DNA of 64,000 nucleotides from NORP233 sp050186825. GTDB lineage: Bacteria > Planctomycetota > J058. Under the pieces are notes generated by a model. The model had not been told where the DNA came from and did no database searches. It saw nothing but the letters and a program-made list of their open reading frames with translations. The stretch spans positions 1 to 64,000 of the forward strand of contig JBFWYD010000042.1 of the NCBI GenBank assembly GCA_050186825.1. Reading direction: 5' to 3'. The position numbers were made by a program, and so were the translations under genes. Below are positions 42,751-51,571 of this stretch, one piece after another; position 1 is the stretch's first letter, and every line of letters starts with the position of its first letter.

Positions 42751-42905
42751 CCCCTTCGTGCTCGTGCTCGCAGTCGTGGCCGTGATCGGTCTCGTGGCCG
42801 GAGTCGTAGTCGCGACTACGTCTACGCTCACGTCGACGATCACGAGCACGAGCACGACGAGCACGAGCACGAGCACGAGCACGGAGGCGGCTGACTCGAG
42901 ATCAG
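42751..42905. repeat. Intergenic repeat mosaic F with perfect 16-bp palindrome
   Basis: CGTAGTCGCGACTACG (42805-42820) is a perfect palindrome at the centre. Around it lie CGTGCT hexamers on the left (42757-42770) and GAGCAC hexamers on the right (42843-42883), which form longer imperfect arms. The right half matches 51495-51555 in mosaic G and, inverted, 37562-37582 in E. It lies between convergent aroF and the double kinase. Confidence 0.75.
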
Positions 42906-42915
42906 GCGGCTACCG

Positions 42916-45900
42916 TCAGCGCGCGTCGCGCACCATCGCCTGCACGATCCCCTCGACCTGGCGGATCACCGGCTGGGAGTCCAGGCGCTGGGCGCGGTCG
43001 AAGGGGCGGAACACGCGGCGTCCGAGGCCGTCGACGGCGGCCGGGCGCAGGCAGGCCGTGGGGAGGTCGACGCGCCGCGGCGGCGAGACCGTGTTGCGCG
43101 AGTCGTCGTGCACCCGCACCTCGATCCCGGTGAGGTAGACCTGTGGGTGCAGCCCGGCGCGCCGGATCTCGCCCAGGATCCGGATCTCGAAGTAGAGCTG
43201 GACCCCCGTGACCCGCGCCTGGCTGGCCACGTAGGTGCGCAGGGCGTCGAAGACCTCGGTGCGCTGGAAGACGACGGGGGTCCCGTAGGCGGCGCGCGCG
43301 CTGGCGGCTATGGACTCGACCACGCCCAGGTGCGGGTCGCGCGGGAGGGGCGGCGGCGCCGGGTCCTGCTCGGGGAGGTCCGCCAGCCGCCGCACGAAGC
43401 GGGCCAGCTCGGCCTGGCCCTGGTCGATCAGCACGGCGGCGAACTCGCGGGCCATCTCCTGGCGCAGCTCGAGCGAGGCCGGGGTCTCGGGGGCGAGCAG
43501 GGTCGCGCGCCGCAGCCGCTCGAGCGCGGCGAAGTAGCAGCCGCGGATGTCCTCGGGGAGCTCGCCCAGCCCGTGGCGGCGCCGTCCCTCGAGCAGCTGC
43601 TCCTTGGCCTCGCGGCGGAGCGCCTCGGCCTGGGTCGCGCGCGCCGCGCGCGCGGCCTCCTCGACCTGGTTGCGCAGCCGTCGCTCCGCCTCGAGCAGCC
43701 CCTCGCGCGCCTGCGCGTCCCGCGCGTCCACCCCCAGCGCCTGCTCGAAGGCGCGGCGCGCCTCCTCCAGCCCACCCTGCTCGAGCAGGAGCTGGCCGCG
43801 GCGGATCAGGTCGGCCGCCCGCGCGCGCTGGGCCCTGGCCACGGCCTGGGCCTGCTCCAGCTCGTTGAGCTTGCCGAGCTCGCGCAGCACGACGCCCAGC
43901 TCCGCGCGCGCCACGCGGGCCACCACCCGCTGGGCGTCCTCCAGCTCCTTGCGGGCGGCCTCGAGCTCGCGGCGGCGGACGATCAGGTCCTCCTTGCCCA
44001 GCCCGGCCTCCAGCCGCCGCTGGGCGCGCGCCACGAAGGCCTGGGCGATCCGCTCCGAGAGGACCTGGGCCTCGGCCTGTCCGCCCAGGCGGCTGGCGGC
44101 CACGGCCTCCTGAGCGGCGAGCTCGAGGTCGCCGCGCTCGAGCGCGGCGCGGGATGCGCCCAGCCGCTCCTCGATGCGGGCCTGCGTCTCGCGGGTCCGG
44201 GCCAGGGCGGCCCAGCGCCGCAGCCGCTCGCGGGTCAGGCGCAGCACCCCGCGCTCCTCGGGGCGGAGGTCCGCGGTGGCGTCCGCGGGGAGCGCGGCGA
44301 GGAGCTCCGCGCCCGGCGCGATCAGCTCGTCCGGCGGCGTGAGCGCGACGGCGGCCTCGAAGGCGCTCGCGGCCTCGCCGTGGGCGCCGCGCGCGAACGC
44401 GGCCCAGGCCTCGCGCACCTTGGTCCGCACCCGCTCGCGGGCCTCCTCGAGCCGCGCGGCCTCCTCCCGGTCCAGCCGCTCCTGCGCGAGCTCGCGCTCG
44501 CGGCGCGCCTGCGCGGCCGCCGCCGCCCAGCCGCCGAGCAGGCCGAGCACGACCACCGCCGCCCCCACGCCGGCCGCCGCGCGGCCGCGGTTGCGCGCCA
44601 CGTACTTGCGCGCGCGGTAGAGGAGGGTCGCGCGCCGAGCCCGGATCGGCTCGCCCGCGAGGAAGCGCTCGACCTCGCGCCCCAGCTCGAGGGCGCTCTG
44701 GTAGCGCTCGTCCGGGTCGCGCTCCAGCGCCTTGAGGCAGATCGCGTCCAGCTCCCAGGGCAGGTCGCCCCGGTGCGCGCTGGGCGGCGCGACCTGCCCG
44801 AAGTGGACCTGATAGAGGAGCTCCTGCACGCTGCCGCGGTAGGGCGTCTGCCCGCAGAGGGCCTCGTAGAGCATCGTCCCCAGCGAGTAGACGTCGCTGC
44901 GCAGGTCGACGAGCTGCTGCTTGCCGGCGGCCTGCTCGGGCGACATGTAGCGCAGGGTCCCGACCACGTCCCCCTGGGTGGTCAGGCCCTCGTCCTCGGT
45001 GTCCAGCCGCTTCGCGACCCCGAAGTCGAGCACGTGGGGATGCCCCTCGGCGTCCACCAGCACGTTGTCGGGCTTGAGGTCGCGGTGCACCACCCCGCGG
45101 GTGTGGGCGTGGGCCACCGCGCCGCACAGCTCGCAGAACAGGCGGAGCAGGTCCGCGCGCGCCCGCGCCGCGCCCTGGCCGAGCGGGCTCCCAGCCACGA
45201 ACTCCATGGCCAGGTAGTAGGTGCCGCCGTGCTGGCCGGCGTCGAGCACGGGCACGATCGCCGGGTGCGAGAGCGCGCCGGCCGCCTCGGCCTCGCGCAG
45301 GAAGCGCGCCTGCTCGGCCTCGCTCGCGAGCGCGCCGGCGGCCAGCACCTTGAGCGCGACCGGGCGCTTGAGGCCGAGGTGGAAGGCCTTGAACACGACG
45401 CCCATCCCGCCGCGGCCGAGCTCCTCGTCGATGCGGTAGTGGTGGAAGACCTGCCCCGGCGCGAGCACGCGCCCGCCCGAGAGCTCGAGCGGGCGGGTCT
45501 CGCGGTCGATGGCCGCGTCGCGTCGCAGCCGCTCGAGCGCCTCGACGGGCGGGAGGTGCTCGGCGAGCTCCGCGGCCACGTCCAAGAGCGAGAGGCGCTG
45601 GCCCGGCCCCTTGCGCAGGAGCGCCATCACGAGCTCGACCAGCCAGGTGGGCGCGTCCTCGCGCAGGCCACCCAGGTCCGGCGGCTCGCGCGTGATCTGC
45701 TCGGCCAGGACCACGGTGGCGCTGTCGCCCTCGAAGAGCGGGCGCCCCGCCAGGGCCTCGAAGGCCAGCGAGCCGAAGCCGTAGGCGTCGGCCGCGGGGG
45801 ACCACGGGTCGCCGAGCAGCACCTCGGGCGCGAGGTAGGCCGGCGTCCCCACCAGCGCCCCCAGGGTCAGCCGGATCGAGGCGTCCTCGGCCAGCGCGAT

Positions 45901-47190
45901 CCCGAAGTCGGTCAGCTTGACCTCGCCCTGGGGGGTGACGAGCAGGTTGCTCGGCTTGACGTCGCGGTGGATCACGCCCGCGTCGTGCGCGGCGATCAGG
46001 GCTCGCGCGCAGCGCTCGAGCACGTAGACCGCCTCCTCGACCTGGAGGCGCCGGTCCGGGCGGCCGGCGAGGATCGCCCCCAGGTCGCGCCCCGGGACGA
46101 GCTCCATGGCGAGGTAGGGGCGGCGGGTCTCCTCGTCGAGCCCGCGCCCGACCAGGCGTACGATCGTCGGATGCGAGAGGCCGAGCATCACCTGCCCCTC
46201 GCGCTCGAAGCGCCGGCGCGAGGTCTCGTCGTCCATGCTCGTGGAGAGCAGCTTGAGGGCCACGGCCAGGCCGTCGCGCTCGCGGCGCGCCACGAACACG
46301 TCGCCCATCCCGCCCACGCCGAGCCGCTCCTCGAGCACGAACTCGCCCATGCGCCGGGCCGCCGGCGGGGCAGGCGCGGCGGGGAGCTCGGGCGGGGGGC
46401 TCGGCCGCGGTCCGGACGACTCGGCGCTCTCGAAGGGCGAGGGGAGCGGCGGACGCGCGCTCCCGGGCGCAGGGAGGTCCACCCGCGTGCCCGCGGCCAG
46501 GAAGGAGCCGTCGTCCGCCTGAAGGTCGGTGCGCGTGCGGCTCGACTGGAAGTCGGCCTCGGCGGGTGGGGTCAGGTCGGCGCGTGTCGCGTCGGCCTGG
46601 AAGGCGGCTCCCCCGTCGGCCCCGGTGGCGATGTAGGTCTCGGCCTGGCGCAGGTCCTCGTCCGCCCCGGTGGCGACGTAGGTCTCGGCCTGGCGCAGGT
46701 CCTCGGCGGAGAGGTCCGGGGCCTCGAGGTCGGTGCGCGTGGCGCTGGCGGTGAAGGAGCGCGCCTCGCCCACGGGGATGTCCGTGCGGGTCGCGGCGGC
46801 CTGGAACCCTCCCCGCTCCTGGACCGGGAGGTCGGTGCTCGTCGACGACGCGTCGAAGCGGGCCTCTCGGGGCGCGGCCGCGGGAGAGCGGAGGTCCTGG
46901 CGGGTCGCGTCGGCCTGGAAGCCGCGCTCCGCCTCCGCGCCTGGCGCCTCTCCAGGCTCGTCGGCCGGCCGCCCGAGCTCGACGGGCGCGACCAGGTCCG
47001 TGCGCGTGCCGTCCTGGCTGAAGGAGCCGGGCTCGGGGAGGTCCTGCCGGGTGCGGTCCGCTTGGAAGCCGCGCGGCTCGGGCGGGTCGAGGTCGGTACG
47101 GGTCTCGGCCGCGGGGAAGCCCTGCTCGTCCTCGCGGGGGACGCGGCGCGTGGAGGACGCCTGGAAACCTGGGCGCATCGCCTCGTTCAT
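42916..47190 (-). CDS. Membrane double Ser/Thr kinase with multiple TxxD repeats and C-terminal coiled coil/TPR region
   Basis: A 1424-residue protein from an ATG at 47190 with GGAGG upstream. Residues 30-238 hold ten T-(R/S)-x-D units (Thr at 30, 47, 62, 96, 117, 134, 151, 202, 219, 235) plus two TGAD units (174, 189), mostly within F-x-A-x-x-T-R-T-D-L repeats. Kinase 1 spans 283-540: GVGGMGDVF, ALKLL, HRDVKPSN (408-415), DFG (428-430). Kinase 2 spans 585-842: GRGGMGVVF, ALKVL, HRDLKPDN (702-709), DFG (722-724). Both have complete catalytic sets. One membrane helix (about 872-892) follows, then a long coiled coil/TPR-like external part. The TxxD motif is the classic FHA-binding phosphosite. 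Confidence 0.9.
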   Translation of the reverse strand: MNEAMRPGFQASSTRRVPREDEQGFPAAETRTDLDPPEPRGFQADRTRQDLPEPGSFSQDGTRTDLVAPVELGRPADEPGEAPGAEAERGFQADATRQDLRSPAAAPREARFDASSTSTDLPVQERGGFQAAATRTDIPVGEARSFTASATRTDLEAPDLSAEDLRQAETYVATGADEDLRQAETYIATGADGGAAFQADATRADLTPPAEADFQSSRTRTDLQADDGSFLAAGTRVDLPAPGSARPPLPSPFESAESSGPRPSPPPELPAAPAPPAARRMGEFVLEERLGVGGMGDVFVARRERDGLAVALKLLSTSMDDETSRRRFEREGQVMLGLSHPTIVRLVGRGLDEETRRPYLAMELVPGRDLGAILAGRPDRRLQVEEAVYVLERCARALIAAHDAGVIHRDVKPSNLLVTPQGEVKLTDFGIALAEDASIRLTLGALVGTPAYLAPEVLLGDPWSPAADAYGFGSLAFEALAGRPLFEGDSATVVLAEQITREPPDLGGLREDAPTWLVELVMALLRKGPGQRLSLLDVAAELAEHLPPVEALERLRRDAAIDRETRPLELSGGRVLAPGQVFHHYRIDEELGRGGMGVVFKAFHLGLKRPVALKVLAAGALASEAEQARFLREAEAAGALSHPAIVPVLDAGQHGGTYYLAMEFVAGSPLGQGAARARADLLRLFCELCGAVAHAHTRGVVHRDLKPDNVLVDAEGHPHVLDFGVAKRLDTEDEGLTTQGDVVGTLRYMSPEQAAGKQQLVDLRSDVYSLGTMLYEALCGQTPYRGSVQELLYQVHFGQVAPPSAHRGDLPWELDAICLKALERDPDERYQSALELGREVERFLAGEPIRARRATLLYRARKYVARNRGRAAAGVGAAVVVLGLLGGWAAAAAQARRERELAQERLDREEAARLEEARERVRTKVREAWAAFARGAHGEAASAFEAAVALTPPDELIAPGAELLAALPADATADLRPEERGVLRLTRERLRRWAALARTRETQARIEERLGASRAALERGDLELAAQEAVAASRLGGQAEAQVLSERIAQAFVARAQRRLEAGLGKEDLIVRRRELEAARKELEDAQRVVARVARAELGVVLRELGKLNELEQAQAVARAQRARAADLIRRGQLLLEQGGLEEARRAFEQALGVDARDAQAREGLLEAERRLRNQVEEAARAARATQAEALRREAKEQLLEGRRRHGLGELPEDIRGCYFAALERLRRATLLAPETPASLELRQEMAREFAAVLIDQGQAELARFVRRLADLPEQDPAPPPLPRDPHLGVVESIAASARAAYGTPVVFQRTEVFDALRTYVASQARVTGVQLYFEIRILGEIRRAGLHPQVYLTGIEVRVHDDSRNTVSPPRRVDLPTACLRPAAVDGLGRRVFRPFDRAQRLDSQPVIRQVEGIVQAMVRDAR
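46477..47103 (-). repeat. Coding repeats: about 12 TxxD phosphosite-like units
   Basis: This DNA encodes residues 30-238 of the double kinase. Ten imperfect copies of F-x-A-x-x-T-R-T-D-L and two of ETYxATGAD. The spacing varies from 15 to 51 residues, so the copies are linked by flexible segments rather than packed as a fold. A further degenerate unit (TRRV) lies at residues 14-17. Confidence 0.85.
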
Positions 47191-47285
47191 TCCACCTCCA
47201 GCCCCGCCGCCCAGGCCGCGGAGGACCGCGCGCCCGTGCCATGGTGGTCGCTCGCGGCCGCGGGCGCAACTCGCCGGGTGGGCCT

Positions 47286-47291
47286 TATCCT
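47286..47291 (+). promoter_or_regulatory. -10 box (TATCCT) before a truncated open frame
   Basis: TATCCT, identical to the LRR promoter box, 24 bases before an ATG at 47316 that has GCGGAGG between. The complete start apparatus precedes only a 65-codon frame. Confidence 0.35.
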
Positions 47292-47315
47292 GTCCTCCTC
47301 GCGGAGGCGGCCCCG

Positions 47316-47513
47316 ATGCGCGTGCTCTACCTCGGCCCGGGCCGCCTCCCCGCCGCCTGCTCGGGGCCCGGGCCTGGGTCGCGCGGGAGGCCGACCCGGC
47401 CCCGACGGTGTCAGAGCAGCGAGAGCCGGCGGAGCGCGCGGCCCAGCGCCTCGGGGAGCCGAGCGCGCGCGGACCCGCCGGTCGCCGCCGCCGCGGCGAA
47501 GAGCGGCGGGTAG
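47316..47513 (+). pseudogene. Possible remnant of a glycosyltransferase start (MRVLYLGP...)
   Basis: An ATG with promoter box and GCGGAGG starts MRVLYLGPGRLPAACSGPG, which looks like the first beta-strand of a GT4 glycosyltransferase. After about 20 codons it becomes low-complexity Ser/Arg and runs antisense into the 3' end of the minus-strand glycosyltransferase at 47411. It is probably a gene 5' end left after a deletion. Chance cannot be excluded. Confidence 0.35.
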
Positions 47514-48583
47514 CGCCCGGCCAGCAGGGGGAGAGCGAACTCTTCGCGCACGCGCGCGCGGCCCGAGGCGGCCAGGCGGCGGGCCAGGGCAGGGTCCTCG
47601 AGCAGGCGCCCGAGCGCCGCCGCGAGGGCCTCGGCGTCGCCCGGAGGGACGAGCAGGCCGTCCCGATCGGGGCGGAGCACGTCGCGCGTGCCGCCCACGT
47701 CGCTGGCGACCGCGGGGGTCCCCGCTGCGAGCGCCTCGAGCAGCGTGTTGGGGATGCCCTCGGCGTCGGAGGGGAGCACGAACGCGCTGGCCGCCCGGTG
47801 GAGGGCCAGGACGTCCGAGCGGACCCCCAGGAAGGCCACGCGGTCGCCGAGCTCCAGCGCGCGAGCCTGCGCCTCGAGGGCGGCGCGCAGGGGTCCCTCC
47901 CCGCAGAGCGCGAGTCGGGCGTCGGGCGCGGCCGGGAGGAGGCGCGCGAAGGCCGAGAGCAGCACGTCGACGCGCTTCTGAGCGGTCAGGCGGCCGAGGA
48001 AGAGCACCACGCGGCACCCCCGCCAGGGCAGGGCCGCGGGCTCGACCTCTCGCTCCCAGGCGGCGACCTCGATCGCGTTGGGCAGGTGCACGAGGCGCTC
48101 CTCGGGCAGCCCGTAGGCCAGCGCCTCCTCGCGCACCTCGTGAGAGATGCACAGGTGCCGCGCGACGCGCAGCAGCAGCGGGCGCGCGTCGGAGCGCCGG
48201 GCCAGGGCGGCGAAGTCCCCGTGGGACCCCGAGCAGGCGTAGCGCGCGACGACCGGCGTGCCGGACGCGGCGCCGATGCGCGCCGCGTGCAGGCTCTCGT
48301 GCCAGCCCGCCCCCCAGAGCACGTCGATCCCGCCCTGGGCCGCGAGCCAGGCGCGAGCCGCGAGCTCGAAGGCCGGCGTCCGCGTGAAGGGAAGCCGGAC
48401 CACCGGCGTCGCGGGCGAGCCGGGCACCGGGAGCCCGCGCAGGGCGCGCAGGTCCCGCGGAGCCGCCGTCGAGACCACGCGCACCGCTACGCCCTGCGCC
48501 TCGAGCTGCGGGATCAGGCGGGTCAACTGGCTCTGCATGCCGGCCCGCTTGTCGACCTCGTAGAGGAGGAGCCCTACCCGCAT
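47411..48583 (-). CDS. GT4-family glycosyltransferase
   Basis: A 390-residue retaining glycosyltransferase. N-terminal Rossmann half starts MRVGLLLYEVDKRAGMQSQLTRLIPQLEAQG. The C-terminal half carries the family's ExxxxxxxE site in DAEGIPNTLLEALAAGTPAVASDVGGTRDV (about 295-324) and VLFLGRLTAQKRVDVLL (about 195-211). It transfers sugar from a nucleotide donor to a lipid- or protein-linked acceptor, probably in surface polysaccharide assembly. Its ATG is 3 bases after the asnB stop, so both form one operon, a common pairing in exopolysaccharide loci. Confidence 0.9.
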   Translation of the reverse strand: MRVGLLLYEVDKRAGMQSQLTRLIPQLEAQGVAVRVVSTAAPRDLRALRGLPVPGSPATPVVRLPFTRTPAFELAARAWLAAQGGIDVLWGAGWHESLHAARIGAASGTPVVARYACSGSHGDFAALARRSDARPLLLRVARHLCISHEVREEALAYGLPEERLVHLPNAIEVAAWEREVEPAALPWRGCRVVLFLGRLTAQKRVDVLLSAFARLLPAAPDARLALCGEGPLRAALEAQARALELGDRVAFLGVRSDVLALHRAASAFVLPSDAEGIPNTLLEALAAGTPAVASDVGGTRDVLRPDRDGLLVPPGDAEALAAALGRLLEDPALARRLAASGRARVREEFALPLLAGRYPPLFAAAAATGGSARARLPEALGRALRRLSLL

Positions 48584-48586
48584 GGC

Positions 48587-50563
48587 CTACCCCAGCTGGA
48601 CCGGCTGGGGGGGCCGCGCGACCTCGACCCGGTCCAGGACCGCCGCGCACCAGGCCTCGAGCGCGACCAGCGCGTAGACCTGACCCCCGCGGTCCTCCGG
48701 GCCGCGCAGGTGTCGCTCGAGGATCCGCGCCGCGGCCTCCTCCACGAGCAGCCCCCGGGCGGCGAGGCTCGCGATCGAGGCGCGCGCCAGCGGCAGGAGC
48801 GGGCCGCGGAACCAGTCGCCCAGGGGGAGCGCGAAGCCGCGCTTGGGGCGTCGGAGCACCGCCGGCGGGAGCAGCGGCGCGAGCGCGCGGCGCAGGACGC
48901 GCTTCCCGACCCGGGCCCCGACCTTCAACCGGCTGGGCAGCGCCAAGGCCAGGGCCAGGACCCCGTCGTCCAGGTAGGGCGCGCGCACCTCCAGGCCCCA
49001 GGCCATGCTCATGCGGTCGACCTTGGCGAGCATCTCGTGCGAGAGCGTGGTCCGCTGCTCGGCGAAGAGCCCGCGGCGCACGCAGTCCCCCTCGCGGAGC
49101 TCGCGGAAGGCGCGCTCGAAGCGGGCCGTGGGCGAGCCCTCCCGGACGGCGGCCGCGTAGAGCTCGGGGGTCAGGAGGGCCTCGACCTCGCCGCGACGGA
49201 AGCCGCACATCAGGTCGGCGTAGATCGCCGCGTCGTCCCGCCCGAGCGCGCCCAGCCACTTGGCGACCCGCTGGCGCAGGTCCCTCGCCCCGCCGCCGTC
49301 GGGGCCGCCCAGGTCCTGACCCGCGCCGGCCGGGGCCAGGCGCGCCAGCGCCCCGCGGGCCCGCGCCGGCAGCCGCGACAGCACCTGGTGGGGCGCGAGC
49401 AGCCCGTGCCGCCAGGAGTAGCCCCCGAACAGCTCGTCGGCGCCGTCGCCCGAGAGGGCCACGGTCACGCGCGCGCGGGTCTCGCGCGAGAGGTAGTAGG
49501 TGGCCGCCGCGGCCCCGATCCCGAAGGGCTCGTCGAGGTGCCAGGCGATGCGCGGCAGGGCCTCCGCCAGGCTCGGCGTGACCTCGACCTGGTGGTGCTC
49601 GGTCCCCAGGGCCCGCGCCGTGTCGGCCGCCGCCAGCGACTCGTCGAGCGGGGAGCCGCGGAAGGCCACGCAGAAGGTCTGGAGCGGCGGCCCCCCCGCC
49701 GCCCGCAGGGCCTCCTGCGCCAGGGCCGCCACTCCGGCCGAGTCGAGCCCCCCCGAGAGGAAGGCGCCCACCGGCACGTCGGCCACCAGGTGCGAGGCGA
49801 CCGCGCCGCGCAGGCGCTCGCGCAGCTCGCGGGCGGCGCCCCGCATCCCCTGCCAGGGGCCCCGGTCTCCGGCCTCGATCAGCGCGGCCGGGTCGAAGTA
49901 GGCGCGCCGCCGCCGCTCCGCGCCCGTGCGGTCGAGCTCGAGCAGCGTGCCGGGCTCGAGCTTCTCGACCCCCTCGAGCGTGCCCAGGGGCTCGGGCACG
50001 GTGTGGAAGGTCAGGTAGCTGGCGAGGGAGCGGGGGTCGATCCGCCGCTCGAGCGTCGGGTCGACCAGGAGCGCCTTGAGCTCCGAGGCCGCGACCACGC
50101 GCTCGGGGCCGCGCCACAGGTAGAGCGGCTTCTGACCCAGGCGGTCCCGCGCCAGGGTCAGCGTCCCCCTCCCGGCGTCCCACAGGGCCAGGGCCAGCAT
50201 CCCCTGCGCGCGGCGCAGGGCCTCGTCCACGCCGTCGCGCGCGAGCATGGCCAGGAGCACCTCCGCGTCCGAGCGGCCGCGGAAGACCTCTCCCGCGGCC
50301 GCGAGGCGCGCCCGCTCGGCCTGGAAGTTGTAGACCTCCCCGTTCATGGCCAGCGTGAGCGGACCCCGCCGCATGGGCTGCCGCCCGGCGGGGGAGAGGT
50401 CCTGGACGGCGAGCCGTCGGAAGCCGATCCCCAGGTTGCCCTCGATCACGCAGGCCTGGTCGTCGGGGCCGCGGTGCGCCAGGGTCGCGGTCATCCGCTC
50501 CAGCAGCCGGCCGTCGACCGGGAGCGCAGGGTCACGGTTGAGGACGACGACGAACCCGCACAA
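48587..50563 (-). CDS. asnB: Asparagine synthase (glutamine-hydrolysing)
   Basis: 658 residues from a TTG at 50563, which places Cys2 right after the initiator as needed for the N-terminal nucleophile glutaminase. The glutaminase domain (1-210) has CGFVV, MTATLAHRGPDDQ, and LAMNGEVYNF. The synthetase domain has the PP-loop SGGLDSAGVAALA (about 255-267) and ALSGDGADELFGGYSW (about 357-372). It makes asparagine from aspartate, glutamine and ATP. The partner glycosyltransferase suggests that it acts in modification of a surface glycan or peptide rather than only in amino acid supply. Confidence 0.93.
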   Translation of the reverse strand: MCGFVVVLNRDPALPVDGRLLERMTATLAHRGPDDQACVIEGNLGIGFRRLAVQDLSPAGRQPMRRGPLTLAMNGEVYNFQAERARLAAAGEVFRGRSDAEVLLAMLARDGVDEALRRAQGMLALALWDAGRGTLTLARDRLGQKPLYLWRGPERVVAASELKALLVDPTLERRIDPRSLASYLTFHTVPEPLGTLEGVEKLEPGTLLELDRTGAERRRRAYFDPAALIEAGDRGPWQGMRGAARELRERLRGAVASHLVADVPVGAFLSGGLDSAGVAALAQEALRAAGGPPLQTFCVAFRGSPLDESLAAADTARALGTEHHQVEVTPSLAEALPRIAWHLDEPFGIGAAAATYYLSRETRARVTVALSGDGADELFGGYSWRHGLLAPHQVLSRLPARARGALARLAPAGAGQDLGGPDGGGARDLRQRVAKWLGALGRDDAAIYADLMCGFRRGEVEALLTPELYAAAVREGSPTARFERAFRELREGDCVRRGLFAEQRTTLSHEMLAKVDRMSMAWGLEVRAPYLDDGVLALALALPSRLKVGARVGKRVLRRALAPLLPPAVLRRPKRGFALPLGDWFRGPLLPLARASIASLAARGLLVEEAAARILERHLRGPEDRGGQVYALVALEAWCAAVLDRVEVARPPQPVQLG

Positions 50564-50601
50564 CCTGGCCCCTCACTCACCGCACGTCGACGCGCGGCGC
50601 G

Positions 50602-50607
50602 ATGCTA
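50602..50607 (-). promoter_or_regulatory. Possible -10 box (TAGCAT) of asnB
   Basis: TAGCAT on the minus strand, 38 bases before the TTG start of asnB. Confidence 0.3.
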
Positions 50608-50752
50608 CCAGCCCGCCGGGCGCCTCGGTCACGCCGGCGCCGTCCTCGCCCGCCCCGCGGGGCACCTGATGAGGCGAGGCGACGCGGCGGTCCGTGGTGT
50701 CCTTCGTCCGCTCGGCGCCCGCTGCTGACCCAGCCGTCGCGGCGCCTGCCAT

Positions 50753-50923
50753 CTAGCGCCCCTGGACCTCGAGGTCCATGGTCGTGTTCGCGTCGAGGGT
50801 CACGCGATGGTTGACCTTGGTCGCGCTGGCGCCCTCCTGGGCGAGGGCCGGGAGGAGGACCGGCGCGAGGGCCAGCGGGAGCAGGAGCGCCAGGCGGCGG
50901 GGGAGCTCGGGGGCGTGGTGCAT
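50753..50923 (-). CDS. Small exported peptide (56 residues, about 28 after cleavage)
   Basis: ATG at 50923. Residues 1-28 are an ideal Sec signal (positive PRR head, Leu/Ala core LALLLPLALAPVLLPALA with an ALA cleavage site). The mature peptide is about 28 residues, begins QEGASATKVNH and ends DLEVQGR, and has no Cys. A longer in-frame start at 51064 reads through repeat mosaic G and is rejected. It could be a secreted signal or antimicrobial peptide, or a gene fragment that lost its 3' part. No family recognised. Confidence 0.5.
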   Translation of the reverse strand: MHHAPELPRRLALLLPLALAPVLLPALAQEGASATKVNHRVTLDANTTMDLEVQGR

Positions 50924-51009
50924 GGGTCTCGCTCTCGTGGTCGGTGAGGTCGCGATCTTCCGCGGGCGCGCCTGGGAGGGCAACGGGCTGACACGCCCGT
51001 GGCCCGCAC

Positions 51010-51560
51010 AGCTACGAGACCGAGCCCGAGTCCGAGACCGAGACCGAGGCCTTCGCGCGACCACGGGATCCGTCAGGGACTTCGTGCCCGTGCCCGTGCC
51101 CGTGCCCGTGCCCGTGCCCGTGCCTCGAGATCCGACCGCGCTGCGGAAACGCGCCCCCGCTCACTCCTGGCGATCTCCGCGGCCTCTGCGATCTCTGCGC
51201 TGAATTCCAACGCTCCCGCAGCTCCTGCCGCGATCGAGCGGAGCCAAGCGCTCGCGGATCCGCGGTCTCCGAAGCCGAGACAAAGCCCGAATCCACCGCC
51301 TGAGTACGGCACCGGTTTTCGAGCCCAAGCTCGTGAGGACCTGCGACAGCGTTGGTACTCAGCGCAGAGATCGCAGAGATCGCGGAGATCACCCTGTGTG
51401 AACAGCGGGGCGTCTCCGAGTCCGAAACCGAGCCCGTGACCGAGTCCGAGTCCGAGACCGAGCCCGAGTCCGAGGCCGAGCACGACCCCGTCGACGATCA
51501 CGACTACGAGCACGAGCACGAGCACGAGCACGGACGCCGCTGGCGTCGAATCAGGCGGTC
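51010..51560. repeat. Intergenic repeat mosaic G
   Basis: A spacer of over 600 bases with no gene. Seven CGTGCC hexamers at 51083-51124. A perfect 20-nt inverted repeat at 51184-51203 and 51359-51378 of the CGCAGAG type seen in A and B. GAGYCC-type degenerate hexamers at 51417-51480. Four GAGCAC hexamers at 51508-51531. Segment 51495-51555 matches mosaic F. It therefore carries modules of all other elements. Confidence 0.78.
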
Positions 51561-51571
51561 GATCCTGCTGG

